Source: DATGFK01 sp040007395 (GTDB lineage Bacteria; Chloroflexota; Anaerolineae; Aggregatilineales; UBA2796). From it: a stretch of 64,000 bases of DNA. The stretch covers positions 66,889 through 130,888 of the forward strand of contig JBDTVG010000107.1 of NCBI GenBank assembly GCA_040007395.1, in the 5' to 3' direction. Of the stretch, positions 16,015 to 24,554 are shown in pieces (position 1 is the first letter of the stretch; each line of letters starts with the position of its first letter). The position numbers and the translations under genes are program-made. The notes beneath the pieces were generated by a model. That model was not told where the DNA came from. It saw only the letters and a program-made list of their open reading frames with translations, and did no database searches.

Positions 16015-17352
16015 TCAGACCAAGGTTCGTGCTTTGATCTGTAAATAGCGATTGACCACTGTCATTGTCAGTTTTTCGGCAGCAACGTCAATCGTCATCA
16101 CGCCGCGCCGCTGCAAATGGTCGAGTAGCAAACGGCGCTCATCGATCAACTGTTCCGCCACTGCACGGCGATAGACCGCACCAGAGTCGTTTAGTGGCTG
16201 CTGTGCTTCGTGATCAAGGGCTGGATCGCGGATTGTGACGAGTAGGGGGATATGGCGTGGCACAAGGCGAGGCATATTCGTTAACAGCGACTCAGAGGCA
16301 CGTTCACCGCTGAGATCGGTGAACAGGACGACCAACGAACGTTTTTTATTGTTGGCGCGGAGATAGTTCAGGGCGCGTCCGTAGTCGGCCTCAACGGGTT
16401 GGCTGCCCAATGCGTACATCGCTTCAAGTAGTTTTTGGAAATGGGCGCGTCCAGCGGCAGGAGCGATAAATTGCTGCACACTGTCGGCAAACACCAGCAA
16501 GCCAACTTGATCGCCTTTGAGCGTGGCGACATAGCTGAACAGCAGCACACTGTTGATCACAAAATCGACCTTTGCCATGTTCCACGACAGCCCACCGGGA
16601 TCATCAACGCGAATGGGGCTACGCATCATACGCCCCACATCCAGCAGCACGATGACCCGTTGGCTGCGTTCTGGCTCATAGTCAGTGGCGATTGGCTTGC
16701 CGTGCCGTGCGGTGGCTTTCCAGTTGATCGAGCGATAGGGATCGTCGGGGGTGTAGTCGCGCAAGCTCTCGAAAGCCGTACCTTCGCCGCGTAACCGAAC
16801 ATTCCGCAAGCCCATCTCTGCCAGTTGGTCGCGGCGAGTTAGCAGATCGTATTTACGGATCTCGTGCAGATCCGGGTAGACCTTGACGGGTTCCGTCGCC
16901 GGGATGATCGCTTGGCGCGTATAGAAGCGCAATGGCCCCTGCCAACGCACATTGAGATCGCCGAAGGTAAAGTTGCCGCGCCGTAGCGGGCGCAGCATGT
17001 AATCGAAGGTAATCGTTTCGCGGGGTGCGATTGATCCCGTCAGGGTCGCCCGATCTGCACCAATAAATAACATGGGCGGTTCATCGTGAATCGTTAGAGC
17101 GACAGAGCGGTCTGCCCGTGAAGTCACTCGAATGGCGATGCGATTTAACGCGCCGAGCGACAATTTTTGATCGTGTTCGCGGGCAATCTGAAATTGCGTG
17201 ATCGATCCAGCACGGCGGCGATCCAGTACCGCCAGCCAGATCAACCCAAGCATATAGACTAACGCGACAGGAGCCAAAAACGGCAGTACCGCCGACAGAA
17301 TCAGCAGCGCAGGACAGATCAAGGCCAATCCAAAAAAACGCAGTGTCAGCAT
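16015..17352 (-). CDS. DUF58 protein (MoxR partner)
   Basis: A 445-residue protein with two N-terminal membrane segments (about residues 5-22 and 26-43), a beta-rich part with the GxxxF-type strand GSIAPRETITFDYMLRPLRR, and the DUF58 core LRGEGTAFESLRDYTPDDPY followed by RSINWKATARHGKPIATDYE. The C-terminal half is a von Willebrand A-like domain (VIVLLDVGRMM, which has D-V-G where the usual MIDAS reads DxSxS, so metal binding is doubtful). DUF58 proteins pair with MoxR ATPases in envelope or protein maturation systems. The ATG overlaps the moxR stop by one base (TAATG), so the two are translationally coupled. Confidence 0.88.
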   Translation of the reverse strand: MLTLRFFGLALICPALLILSAVLPFLAPVALVYMLGLIWLAVLDRRRAGSITQFQIAREHDQKLSLGALNRIAIRVTSRADRSVALTIHDEPPMLFIGADRATLTGSIAPRETITFDYMLRPLRRGNFTFGDLNVRWQGPLRFYTRQAIIPATEPVKVYPDLHEIRKYDLLTRRDQLAEMGLRNVRLRGEGTAFESLRDYTPDDPYRSINWKATARHGKPIATDYEPERSQRVIVLLDVGRMMRSPIRVDDPGGLSWNMAKVDFVINSVLLFSYVATLKGDQVGLLVFADSVQQFIAPAAGRAHFQKLLEAMYALGSQPVEADYGRALNYLRANNKKRSLVVLFTDLSGERASESLLTNMPRLVPRHIPLLVTIRDPALDHEAQQPLNDSGAVYRRAVAEQLIDERRLLLDHLQRRGVMTIDVAAEKLTMTVVNRYLQIKARTLV

Positions 17353-18341
17353 TAGCGCGGAACTTCGATCTGGGCCAGCAAGCGGCGGAAGACGGAATCG
17401 GTGTCCAACCCTTCGATCTCGGCTTCGGGTCGCAGGTAAACGCGATGGCGTAGTACTGGGGGAACCAACGTTTTCACATCGTCGGGGGCAACGTAGTCGC
17501 GTCCGCGCAGTGCCGCATAAGTTTTGGCGGAAAGCAGCAGCGCCACGCCCGCACGAGTGCTAGCTCCCAATGACAGATCGGCGCTATGGCGCGTTGCATC
17601 GGTGATTGCCGCAATATAGTTCAGGATGCCGTCCTCAACCCGCACAGTTTGGATAATCTGGCGGATCTGGGCAAGCTGCGCTGGATTGATGACTGGCGTT
17701 AGTCCAGCGGCTGAAAGATTGTGCGCGTCAAAACCCGTGTGGTAACGTCGCAGCACTTCGACTTCTTGTGCCTGTGGGAGGTAGCCCACCTTGATCTTGA
17801 ACAGGAAGCGATCCAACTGGGCTTCGGGCAGCGGATAGGTGCCATCCATCTCGACGGGGTTCTGGGTCGCGATGACCATAAACGGATCGGGCAGCGGCAG
17901 TGTGTCGCCCTCAATGCTGACTTGCCGTTCTTCCATTGCCTCAAGCAGTGCCGCTTGCGTTTTGGCTGGCGCACGGTTGATCTCGTCGGCAAGCAGAATC
18001 TGTGTAAAGACCGGGCCGCGTTTCAAGTTGAATGAACTCGAACGGCTGTCGAAGACAACGGTGCCGACGACATCAGACGGCATCAGGTCTGGTGTAAACT
18101 GGATACGGTGATATTCGGCTTCGACGAGTTGCGCCAGCGTCTTGGCCATGAGTGTTTTGGCAGTCCCCGGCACCCCTTCAAGCAGCACATGGCCTCGCGC
18201 TAGCAAAGCCACAATCAGCAGTTCGATGGCTTCTTGCTGCCCAACGAGAACCCGCGAGGCTTGCTCAGTCATACGCGCTACAACATTTTGGATCGCCCGG
18301 ATATTTCTGTTGACTGCCTCAGTGCTGGGTATATCTGTCAT
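17352..18341 (-). CDS. MoxR-family AAA+ ATPase
   Basis: A 329-residue AAA+ chaperone-like ATPase. Walker A is LLEGVPGTAKTLMAKTLAQL (about 54-73), Walker B QILLADEINRAPAKTQAALL, sensor 1 FMVIATQNPVEMDGTYPLPE and arginine-finger region EAQLDRFLFKIKVGYL. MoxR proteins act with DUF58/VWA partners to mature enzymes or assemble envelope complexes; here the DUF58 gene follows with a one-base overlap and a small gene precedes it by nine bases. AGGA lies upstream of the ATG. The substrate of this pair cannot be told from the neighbourhood, which lacks the transglutaminase gene often found in such operons. Confidence 0.92.
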   Translation of the reverse strand: MTDIPSTEAVNRNIRAIQNVVARMTEQASRVLVGQQEAIELLIVALLARGHVLLEGVPGTAKTLMAKTLAQLVEAEYHRIQFTPDLMPSDVVGTVVFDSRSSSFNLKRGPVFTQILLADEINRAPAKTQAALLEAMEERQVSIEGDTLPLPDPFMVIATQNPVEMDGTYPLPEAQLDRFLFKIKVGYLPQAQEVEVLRRYHTGFDAHNLSAAGLTPVINPAQLAQIRQIIQTVRVEDGILNYIAAITDATRHSADLSLGASTRAGVALLLSAKTYAALRGRDYVAPDDVKTLVPPVLRHRVYLRPEAEIEGLDTDSVFRRLLAQIEVPR

Positions 18342-18350
18342 GTAATCCTG

Positions 18351-18737
18351 CTAGTCATTTTTAGCGGTGAGTTTGAGCGCTCGATCAAGTTTTGCAGACG
18401 CATCTGCATAGGCACTGGCTACGCCCGCCCGATAGGCTGCTGTGAGCCTATTTTTGTCCGTGTCGGCGGTTTTCTTAGCCCACTCGGACAGCACGAGCCA
18501 TTGATCCGCCAGCGCAGGCCAATCCTCGTCAGGGCTGATACCGTGCTCTTTCCTTTGCATACGGTGTCTAATCTGTGCGGCAACGTCTTCGAAAGTGTCG
18601 CAACTGCCGATGCGTCGTGCCGTCAAAATCGGGTCATTTTCTGCATCAGCGATAGGTCGAACCTCTCTGGCCTGCCATTCCCATGCGTCTGACAGAAGTT
18701 GCAGTTCCGCTGTTAGTTCGCTTGAAGTCGTACTCAT
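18351..18737 (-). CDS. Small hypothetical protein, first gene of the MoxR-DUF58 operon
   Basis: A 128-residue, mostly helical, soluble protein. No family recognised. Visible features are a Trp-rich helix ELQLLSDAWEWQAREVRPIA near the start and a conserved-looking ADQWLVLSEWAKKTADTDKN followed by an Ala-rich helix TAAYRAGVASAYADASAKLD at the end. I set the start at ATG 18737 because GGGAGGG stands just upstream; the frame continues 36 bp further without a ribosome-binding site. Its stop lies nine bases before the moxR start, so it is very likely co-transcribed with moxR and DUF58 and may be a regulator or substrate of them. Confidence 0.7.
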   Translation of the reverse strand: MSTTSSELTAELQLLSDAWEWQAREVRPIADAENDPILTARRIGSCDTFEDVAAQIRHRMQRKEHGISPDEDWPALADQWLVLSEWAKKTADTDKNRLTAAYRAGVASAYADASAKLDRALKLTAKND

Positions 18738-18832
18738 CCCTAAAACCCTCCCTACCCAAACATTAGTTACCAATCATTCACTAAAGGATATAGCGTATCG
18801 CATTTAGGATACAAATTAGGGTCGTTTGGATC

Positions 18833-21217
18833 TTATATATCACCGCGAGTTTTGGCGCGTGAAATCCGCAGCAGCGCTTCGAGGTAATCGTTCATGGTTA
18901 TGGCAAAGGCATCGACATATTCTTGCGCCATCCGTCGCGCCAACGCTTCCTGCTTGGCATTGACCATCGCTATGACGTGTGGACGGGCATCGCGCAGCGA
19001 AATGTGCATCACTCCCTGTGCATCGGTCATGATCCCCCATGCTAGCACTTTCTTTTCGTTATCATCTTTGGCAGTGTTAAAGCGTGTGAGTGATGAGGCT
19101 ACCGATACACGGCCTACATTGCTAAACACTTCCTGCCCTTTGACGACATCGTTCACGACATCGAAGGTGCCGGGTAAACTATCTAACATGCGCTGGACAG
19201 GGCTGGGTAAGCCTGCCAACAGCTTGATCGTCGTCGTGCTGATGCTTTCTCCGCTCAACGAAACATTCTTGTAGCGAGAAAGAAGCTGTCCAAAAGCATA
19301 CAGTGTAGAAAAATAGTCACGTCGTGCATTTCCAAATGAATTCGCCGCAGATGCTTTCCCGAACTTGCTCGCGCTATCCAGTGTTTCCAATGCTGTTAAA
19401 GCGGTTTGGTGCTGCTGTAGTAAGTTATTAAACGGGTTACGGAATGTCGTGGGTGAGATCCGCTCACGAGGATTGACACTAGTAGCATCAATGGGAATTA
19501 ACAATGAAGGGTTTGCGTTGCGGCTTTCTTCGAGAGTCGCCAGCGCCAAGTGTCCGGCCTGCGCGGACTTGGTATCGCTGCTGGCTGCCAATTGACGCAA
19601 TGCGACCATTAGCTCCGTCGAGGGTTGATATTTCTGGTTGAACAACACCCGATGCAAAATCAAAATGTCGTTCACCGTCAGCTTGAGATCCGCGTTGCGG
19701 CGACGCAAACTGCCTTGCACCTGCTGGATCAGCTTGAGATCCGCGAGGGTCGTTTCGCCACTGACTTCCGGTGCAAGCTGGACTTTACGCGCTTGCGTGG
19801 CGAAGTTCGGCGGCGCTTCAAAATCTAGCCCATGTGAACCCGTTAGAGTCCCGACCTTGCCCACCCCAACTAACTGACGCGCAAAGTGGATCGCTTGCCC
19901 CGTTAGGATCTCGGCAACTGCCATCCCCCATGGACCATCGAAGAAGATATGCGACATATCAAAGACTGTACTGTGCGAGGCGCGAAAAATCGTCAGCGCC
20001 TGATCGCCAATGCCGCGTCTGCCACCACGAATATCGACTAGAGGCCACTCCGAGGGAGCTTGATCCCAGTTCAGGATGATGGGAGCCAATCGCAGTCGTT
20101 CTAGTTCCGCTTTTGTGTATTCGGGCAGACCCCGACGCAGAGGCATTTGGTCGCGGCGGTGGGCAACACATAACAGCTTATCGAGTGTCGAAGCGGGAAC
20201 ATCCGGCTTATCGCGGGTAATCGCAGCACCCTCTAACCGGGCGCGTTCTAGCGAAAGATGATTGTTAAGGTCTACGAGGTAATACCGCTTGTTGACAATC
20301 GTGGCAATCGATAACCGTTTCGCATCAATCGGCACCCGCGAATCACTGTGTTCGGCAGGTTGCAACGTAGCACGGATCGACAGTTGGTGCTGGTAGGCCA
20401 CGATTTCACTGGCACGGCGGGCTACCGCCTGTTTATCGTTCCATGCGTCCTCGATCTTTTTGCGTAGTCGGGGGTTCACATTGGCAAGCAGGTTGTTACA
20501 AAATTCCTCGAACACAGACTTACGGTAATCAGTGAAATCGATGGAAGGCCCACCAACGGGAACCGTATAGGGGCGTAACTTCAGCCAACGCTGCGAAATG
20601 GTGTGATCTACCAGTAGTGTCTCGATCTGTTGTAAGCGTACATGTTCGATCCATTCGTTTGCCAGCAGCACTGGATAGCAATCCAGCAGCCACGCACTCG
20701 CCGTGACCCAACAGGCCATTTCGTCGGTAGCGCTTAACTTGATGCCCTCTTGTTCCAATGTTTTCTGAAAACCGTTGGTTTCACAGGTATGCCGTCCGCT
20801 GTCTTCCCGCAGGCCAAATTCGACATAAAACTGCCATGTGCCTTCTGGGAACGACTCATTCAGGTCTTTGCCCGCCAGCGTAAGCAGCATTTGGTACGCG
20901 GAAAGTATCGTGGCTGGCCCAACAAAAAAGGTCTGATAGACGGCCTTGTCGAGGAAAGTTTGCATCCCCTGCATGAGCAAGGACAGATTACGGCGATTTT
21001 CGGCGACGGATACGGTGCGTCCCGGCAAGTTGGCAAGACCCGCCGCCACCAGACTCGGAACATTGCCCGCCGGGAGAACTCGCGAAATCTCCTCAATGAG
21101 CGCACTGCGATCATTCAGCGAAAGGTGGGTTAAATGCTCAGTGGTATCGATGAGCTTTTGAAGGCTCAGGGCTGTTAATTGCTTGGCCTCGTCGTAGTCG
21201 TAGTTGTTTGAATTCAT
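18833..21217 (-). CDS. Large unrecognised protein with an HxxxDG acyltransferase-like motif, 794 aa
   Basis: I do not recognise the family. It is soluble with no signal or membrane segment. Two stretches look functional: WQFYVEFGLREDSGRHTCET at about 128-147, rich in charged and His/Cys residues, and ASHSTVFDMSHIFFDGPWGM around His423, where H423-x3-D427-G428 matches the HxxxDG active-site motif of CoA-dependent acyltransferases (carnitine acyltransferase, condensation and WES/DGAT folds). The rest is helical. ATG 21217 is chosen because homology-like sequence starts there and a TATAAT box lies about 30 bp upstream; a GTG at 21268 would add 17 residues. It stands alone between the MoxR operon and a divergent SGNH hydrolase. 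The acyltransferase idea is an inference from one motif. Confidence 0.75.
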   Translation of the reverse strand: MNSNNYDYDEAKQLTALSLQKLIDTTEHLTHLSLNDRSALIEEISRVLPAGNVPSLVAAGLANLPGRTVSVAENRRNLSLLMQGMQTFLDKAVYQTFFVGPATILSAYQMLLTLAGKDLNESFPEGTWQFYVEFGLREDSGRHTCETNGFQKTLEQEGIKLSATDEMACWVTASAWLLDCYPVLLANEWIEHVRLQQIETLLVDHTISQRWLKLRPYTVPVGGPSIDFTDYRKSVFEEFCNNLLANVNPRLRKKIEDAWNDKQAVARRASEIVAYQHQLSIRATLQPAEHSDSRVPIDAKRLSIATIVNKRYYLVDLNNHLSLERARLEGAAITRDKPDVPASTLDKLLCVAHRRDQMPLRRGLPEYTKAELERLRLAPIILNWDQAPSEWPLVDIRGGRRGIGDQALTIFRASHSTVFDMSHIFFDGPWGMAVAEILTGQAIHFARQLVGVGKVGTLTGSHGLDFEAPPNFATQARKVQLAPEVSGETTLADLKLIQQVQGSLRRRNADLKLTVNDILILHRVLFNQKYQPSTELMVALRQLAASSDTKSAQAGHLALATLEESRNANPSLLIPIDATSVNPRERISPTTFRNPFNNLLQQHQTALTALETLDSASKFGKASAANSFGNARRDYFSTLYAFGQLLSRYKNVSLSGESISTTTIKLLAGLPSPVQRMLDSLPGTFDVVNDVVKGQEVFSNVGRVSVASSLTRFNTAKDDNEKKVLAWGIMTDAQGVMHISLRDARPHVIAMVNAKQEALARRMAQEYVDAFAITMNDYLEALLRISRAKTRGDI

Positions 21218-21331
21218 AGCCCACAGGATGACAGTGCTGGATTTACCATAATTTATTAAATTATACACTACCTCAAATTTTCCAGTGGGGATGGGTATAA
21301 TCAGGATGGTTCGCGAAGGGCAAACGTAGCA

Positions 21332-21402
21332 AAATTTACTTTACCCTCAGTCCCTCGTCATTCACGGAGTTCAAAGAAAGGGACGGGGTGAAGTGAAAAT
21401 TT
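21332..21402. repeat. Palindromic repeat, degenerate copy of the family at 28443-28547
   Basis: The outer arms AAATTTACTTTACCC (21332-21346) and the complement of GGGTGAAGTGAAAATTT (ending 21402) pair with one gap and one mismatch; inside are CCCT and AGGG tracts and the word ACGGAG. The same layout occurs at 27370-27411 and 28443-28547. Confidence 0.6.
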
Positions 21403-21459
21403 CTTGTATTTGCACTTGATGCGGTTGCCCTTGGCTTGTATCCGAAGGAGGCTTGGCCT

Positions 21460-22329
21460 GTGCCTAAAACGTTTGTACGACAGTACTACTTTATGTTGTC
21501 TTTTGTGTTGATTCTATTGGCGGTAGGAATTGTCGTGTCGCGGCGCACACTTCATCCAGTAGCGATAACCATTCCACCAACCGTTAGCCCCGGCGCAATA
21601 AAAATCGTCACGTTGGGCGACAGCCAGACTCAAGGCTACGGCGATGAACGGGTTAGGGTTCCCGAAGCGGGCGGCTACCCAGCAATGATGATTGTCTCGG
21701 TCATCAAACTACGCCCCAACTCAATTGTCAAGAATCTAGGGAAGCCGGGATGGGATTCGACCCAACTGGTCAATGGCGACAACACAAATCCGAGCGAACT
21801 GACACTGCTGGCGCAGGAAAATCCCCCACCGCAAATCATCTGTATCTGGATTGGACTAAACGATTTGATCTTTCACAACGCTACCGAGGAAGAACAAAGC
21901 CAACAGCAAACTTTCACGGCGAATATCGACACCATTTTGCACACATTGCAAGGTCGCGGGGCGACTCTAGCTATCGCGTTGCTTGACGATCCCGCCAAAC
22001 GCGCCACGATTCAGGATGGGAGCTATATGCTTGCGGCTCAAGTCGCATGGTACAAAGACTCCAGTACCTTGGAGCCGGATCTGGCTCGTCTCTCACGGCG
22101 GGCTATCGCCTATAACAAAGTGATCGCGGAGAAAGCTGCACAGTATGGCGCGATACTTGTGGATCTATCGCAGCCGGGGTTATTCGACAATCCCGGAATG
22201 ATGTCCAATGACGGGCTGCATCCGTCCTCCGTCGGCTACGCGAAAATCTCGGAGATCTGGCTGACAGCGCTGCTGCCCTATCTCGGCGATATGCACACAT
22301 TGACGTTGACGCTTACCCCTACGCAATAA
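21460..22329 (+). CDS. Membrane-anchored SGNH/GDSL-type hydrolase
   Basis: A 289-residue esterase-like protein. After an N-terminal membrane segment (about 9-26, FMLSFVLILLAVGIVVS) comes the SGNH fold: block I VTLGDSQTQGYG with the nucleophilic Ser, block II Gly in VKNLGKPGWDS, block III IWIGLNDLIFHN with Asn, and block V SNDGLHPSSVGYA with the catalytic Asp and His. It would remove acyl groups from sugars or lipids outside the membrane; the substrate is unknown. The start is GTG 21460, placed by AAGGAGG at 21446-21451 (8-base spacing), rather than the codon 24 bases upstream. The C-terminal residues repeat TLTLTLTP. Confidence 0.88.
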   Translation: MPKTFVRQYYFMLSFVLILLAVGIVVSRRTLHPVAITIPPTVSPGAIKIVTLGDSQTQGYGDERVRVPEAGGYPAMMIVSVIKLRPNSIVKNLGKPGWDSTQLVNGDNTNPSELTLLAQENPPPQIICIWIGLNDLIFHNATEEEQSQQQTFTANIDTILHTLQGRGATLAIALLDDPAKRATIQDGSYMLAAQVAWYKDSSTLEPDLARLSRRAIAYNKVIAEKAAQYGAILVDLSQPGLFDNPGMMSNDGLHPSSVGYAKISEIWLTALLPYLGDMHTLTLTLTPTQ

Positions 22330-22475
22330 CTGAGGATCACAAGTAGGGGATTATTCCGACGTGTATTATGTTAGATTAGGAGGAGTATCCACCTATTAGT
22401 CACTAGTCCATGTTCCAATTGCGGGATAAAATAACCTATGAATATTTTGGACAATGACATTGAAAGGAGCCAATC

Positions 22476-23573
22476 ATGGCTGTTGCCGATCCTATGACAA
22501 CAACTTACACGATTGACAAGATCGTGTCTGTATTAGGTAATAAAGCCGATACCCTGCTCAACCACACCCCCAAAGTGAGTAAGGAACACCTGTATCTGCC
22601 CGGCCCCGACTTCGTTGGCGAAGTGTGGACGGGTTCAGATCGCAATCCACAAGTTTTACGCAGTTTGCAGCAGATGTTCGATCATGGTCGTTTGGGCGGG
22701 ACAGGCTACCTATCGATCCTGCCCGTAGATCAGGGTGTCGAACATTCAGCGGGAGCATCCTTCGCCAAGAATCCGGCTTACTTCGATCCAGCCAACATCG
22801 TCGAACTGGCGATTGAAGGCGGCTGCAACGCGGTTGCTTCAACATTTGGCGTGCTAGGGGCCGTATCGCGCAAGTACGCTCACAAGATTCCTTTTCTCGT
22901 CAAGATCAACCACAATGAACTGCTGACCTACCCCAACAAGTTCGATCAGATCATGTTTGGGCAAGTTGATCAAGCGTGGGATATGGGTGCGGTAGCGGTT
23001 GGCGCGACTGTGTATTTTGGTTCCGAGGAAAGCACCCGTCAACTTGTCGAAGTTTCTGAGGCGTTCTACCGTGCCCACGAACTTGGCATGGCGACGGTGC
23101 TATGGTGCTATACCCGTAATAACGGTTTCAAGGTCAACGGCATCAATCACGAAACCTCGGCAGACCTGACCGGACAAGCCAACCACCTTGGCGTGACGAT
23201 TCAAGCCGACATCATCAAGCAAAAGTTGCCTGTTACCAATGGCGGTTTCAAAGCGCTCAATACGGGCAATTCGTCCTATGGCAAGCTCGACGAACGTATC
23301 TACACCGAATTGAGCAGCGATAATCCAATTGATCTGACGCGCTATCAGGTGTTGAACTGCTACAATGGTCGCGCCGGATTAATCAATTCTGGCGGGGCAA
23401 GCGGAGCCGCCGACTTTGACGAGGCGATCACGACAGCCGTCATCAACAAGCGCGCTGGTGGTATGGGTCTGATCAGCGGGCGCAAGGCATTCCAGCGCCC
23501 GATGGCGGAAGGCGCGGCGCTGCTACGTGCCATTCAGGATGTGTATTTATGCGATGAAGTGACTATTGCGTAG
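22476..23573 (+). CDS. Class I fructose-bisphosphate aldolase (DhnA/FbaB type)
   Basis: A 365-residue Schiff-base aldolase of the archaeal/bacterial DhnA type, which splits fructose 1,6-bisphosphate into the two triose phosphates. Landmarks are GYLSILPVDQGVEHSAGASF (about 76-95), FLVKINHNELL (about 142-152), MGAVAVGATVYFGSEE (about 170-185), the KLPVTNGGFKAL region and a C-terminal phosphate site GRAGLINSGGASG followed by NKRAGGMGLISGRKAFQRP. Class I enzymes need no metal. AAGGAG stands before the ATG. It is monocistronic and is followed by a hairpin. The match is close along the full length; FbaB-like function is well supported. Confidence 0.9.
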   Translation: MAVADPMTTTYTIDKIVSVLGNKADTLLNHTPKVSKEHLYLPGPDFVGEVWTGSDRNPQVLRSLQQMFDHGRLGGTGYLSILPVDQGVEHSAGASFAKNPAYFDPANIVELAIEGGCNAVASTFGVLGAVSRKYAHKIPFLVKINHNELLTYPNKFDQIMFGQVDQAWDMGAVAVGATVYFGSEESTRQLVEVSEAFYRAHELGMATVLWCYTRNNGFKVNGINHETSADLTGQANHLGVTIQADIIKQKLPVTNGGFKALNTGNSSYGKLDERIYTELSSDNPIDLTRYQVLNCYNGRAGLINSGGASGAADFDEAITTAVINKRAGGMGLISGRKAFQRPMAEGAALLRAIQDVYLCDEVTIA

Positions 23574-23895
23574 AGTATTCGCCTTAAGCTAGCCTTGTCG
23601 CGGTTTTGGTTCCCCTTTTCGCCTTCTGAAAGGGGGAACTCATTGTTAACCCATAACGATACAAATTCTCCGCTTTGCCGCTGTTTAACCTACTTCTTAA
23701 TAAGCGTTACACAACCATAACGCCTATCCGACGATGTGCTTGCCAAGCAGTAGCCAGACAATTCCTACACGATTTTATGCAAGCGTTAACGAAATTCTAT
23801 TACAGAAACGCTACACTGTGTTTAAGTTGATTTACGGGAAAGCTGCAACAGAGCTATCCCTTTTTGTGTGAAAATTATCGGAGGAAAAGCGACGT
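23574..23895. other. Intergenic region of 322 bp upstream of grpE, with a hairpin and two AGCGTT inverted repeats
   Basis: A hairpin at 23609-23639 (GTTCCCCTTT against AAAGGGGGAAC, one bulge) probably ends aldolase transcription. Further on, AGCGTT (23703-23708) faces AACGCC (23719-23724), and AGCGTT (23782-23787) faces AACGCT (23807-23812). These could be binding sites for a heat-shock regulator of grpE-dnaK. The CIRCE element (TTAGCACTC-N9-GAGTGCTAA) is not present. Confidence 0.4.
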
Positions 23896-24504
23896 ATGAG
23901 CGATACCCTGCCTGAAGAACAAGCCAACGAGGCCGAGCCAAACCAGCAGCGGACAGTAGATGCCCCTTCTGCCGAGGATACTAAGCCCGTTCACTCTAAC
24001 TCCACAGAGGCCGCGTCCAACGCCGCACCCACCGACTCACAGGAGGCTAGTATAGAAATGCAACTGGCTGGCGCACAGGCGAAAGCTGCTGAGTATTTGG
24101 ACGGCTGGCAGCGCTCCCGTGCCGATTTTGTTAATTATCGGAAGCGGGCGGAAAAAGAACGCGAAGAGGTTTACCAAAACGCCTCCGTTGATACGCTGCG
24201 TAAGCTCTTACCCGTGATTGACGACTTTGATCGCGCTATTGCTAACGTCCCGGCGAACAAAGCCAATGACGAAGTGATCAAAGGTTTCGGTTTGATCCAC
24301 CGAAAACTAGTTACGCTGCTAGAAAACACTGGCATCACAGTCATCAATCCAATCGGCGAGGAATTTAACCCCGAACACCACGAAGCTATTGGTCAAGATG
24401 AGTCTAGCGATGTTCCCAGTGGACACGTCACGGCGGTTCTGCAAAAAGGCTACATACACGGCGATAAAATGCTGCGACCTGCGATTGTGCGCGTGGCTAG
24501 TTAA
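23896..24504 (+). CDS. grpE: Nucleotide exchange factor GrpE
   Basis: A 202-residue protein that opens the DnaK nucleotide site to release ADP. After an acidic, disordered N-terminus (1-55) comes the long dimerising helix (about 58-110, ending RSRADFVNYRKRAEKEREEV), then the four-helix bundle with LRKLLPVIDDFDRAIANVP, and the beta-wing with FNPEHHEAIGQDESSD, GHVTAVLQKGYIHGDKMLRP and AIVRVAS. All family landmarks are intact. GGAGGAAA stands before the ATG. dnaK follows after 50 bp, so the two form an operon; dnaJ is not in the window. Confidence 0.95.
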   Translation: MSDTLPEEQANEAEPNQQRTVDAPSAEDTKPVHSNSTEAASNAAPTDSQEASIEMQLAGAQAKAAEYLDGWQRSRADFVNYRKRAEKEREEVYQNASVDTLRKLLPVIDDFDRAIANVPANKANDEVIKGFGLIHRKLVTLLENTGITVINPIGEEFNPEHHEAIGQDESSDVPSGHVTAVLQKGYIHGDKMLRPAIVRVAS

Positions 24505-24554
24505 ATATCCTCTGAACAGTTATACCCACAACCCTAAATTGAAGGAGTATCCAC

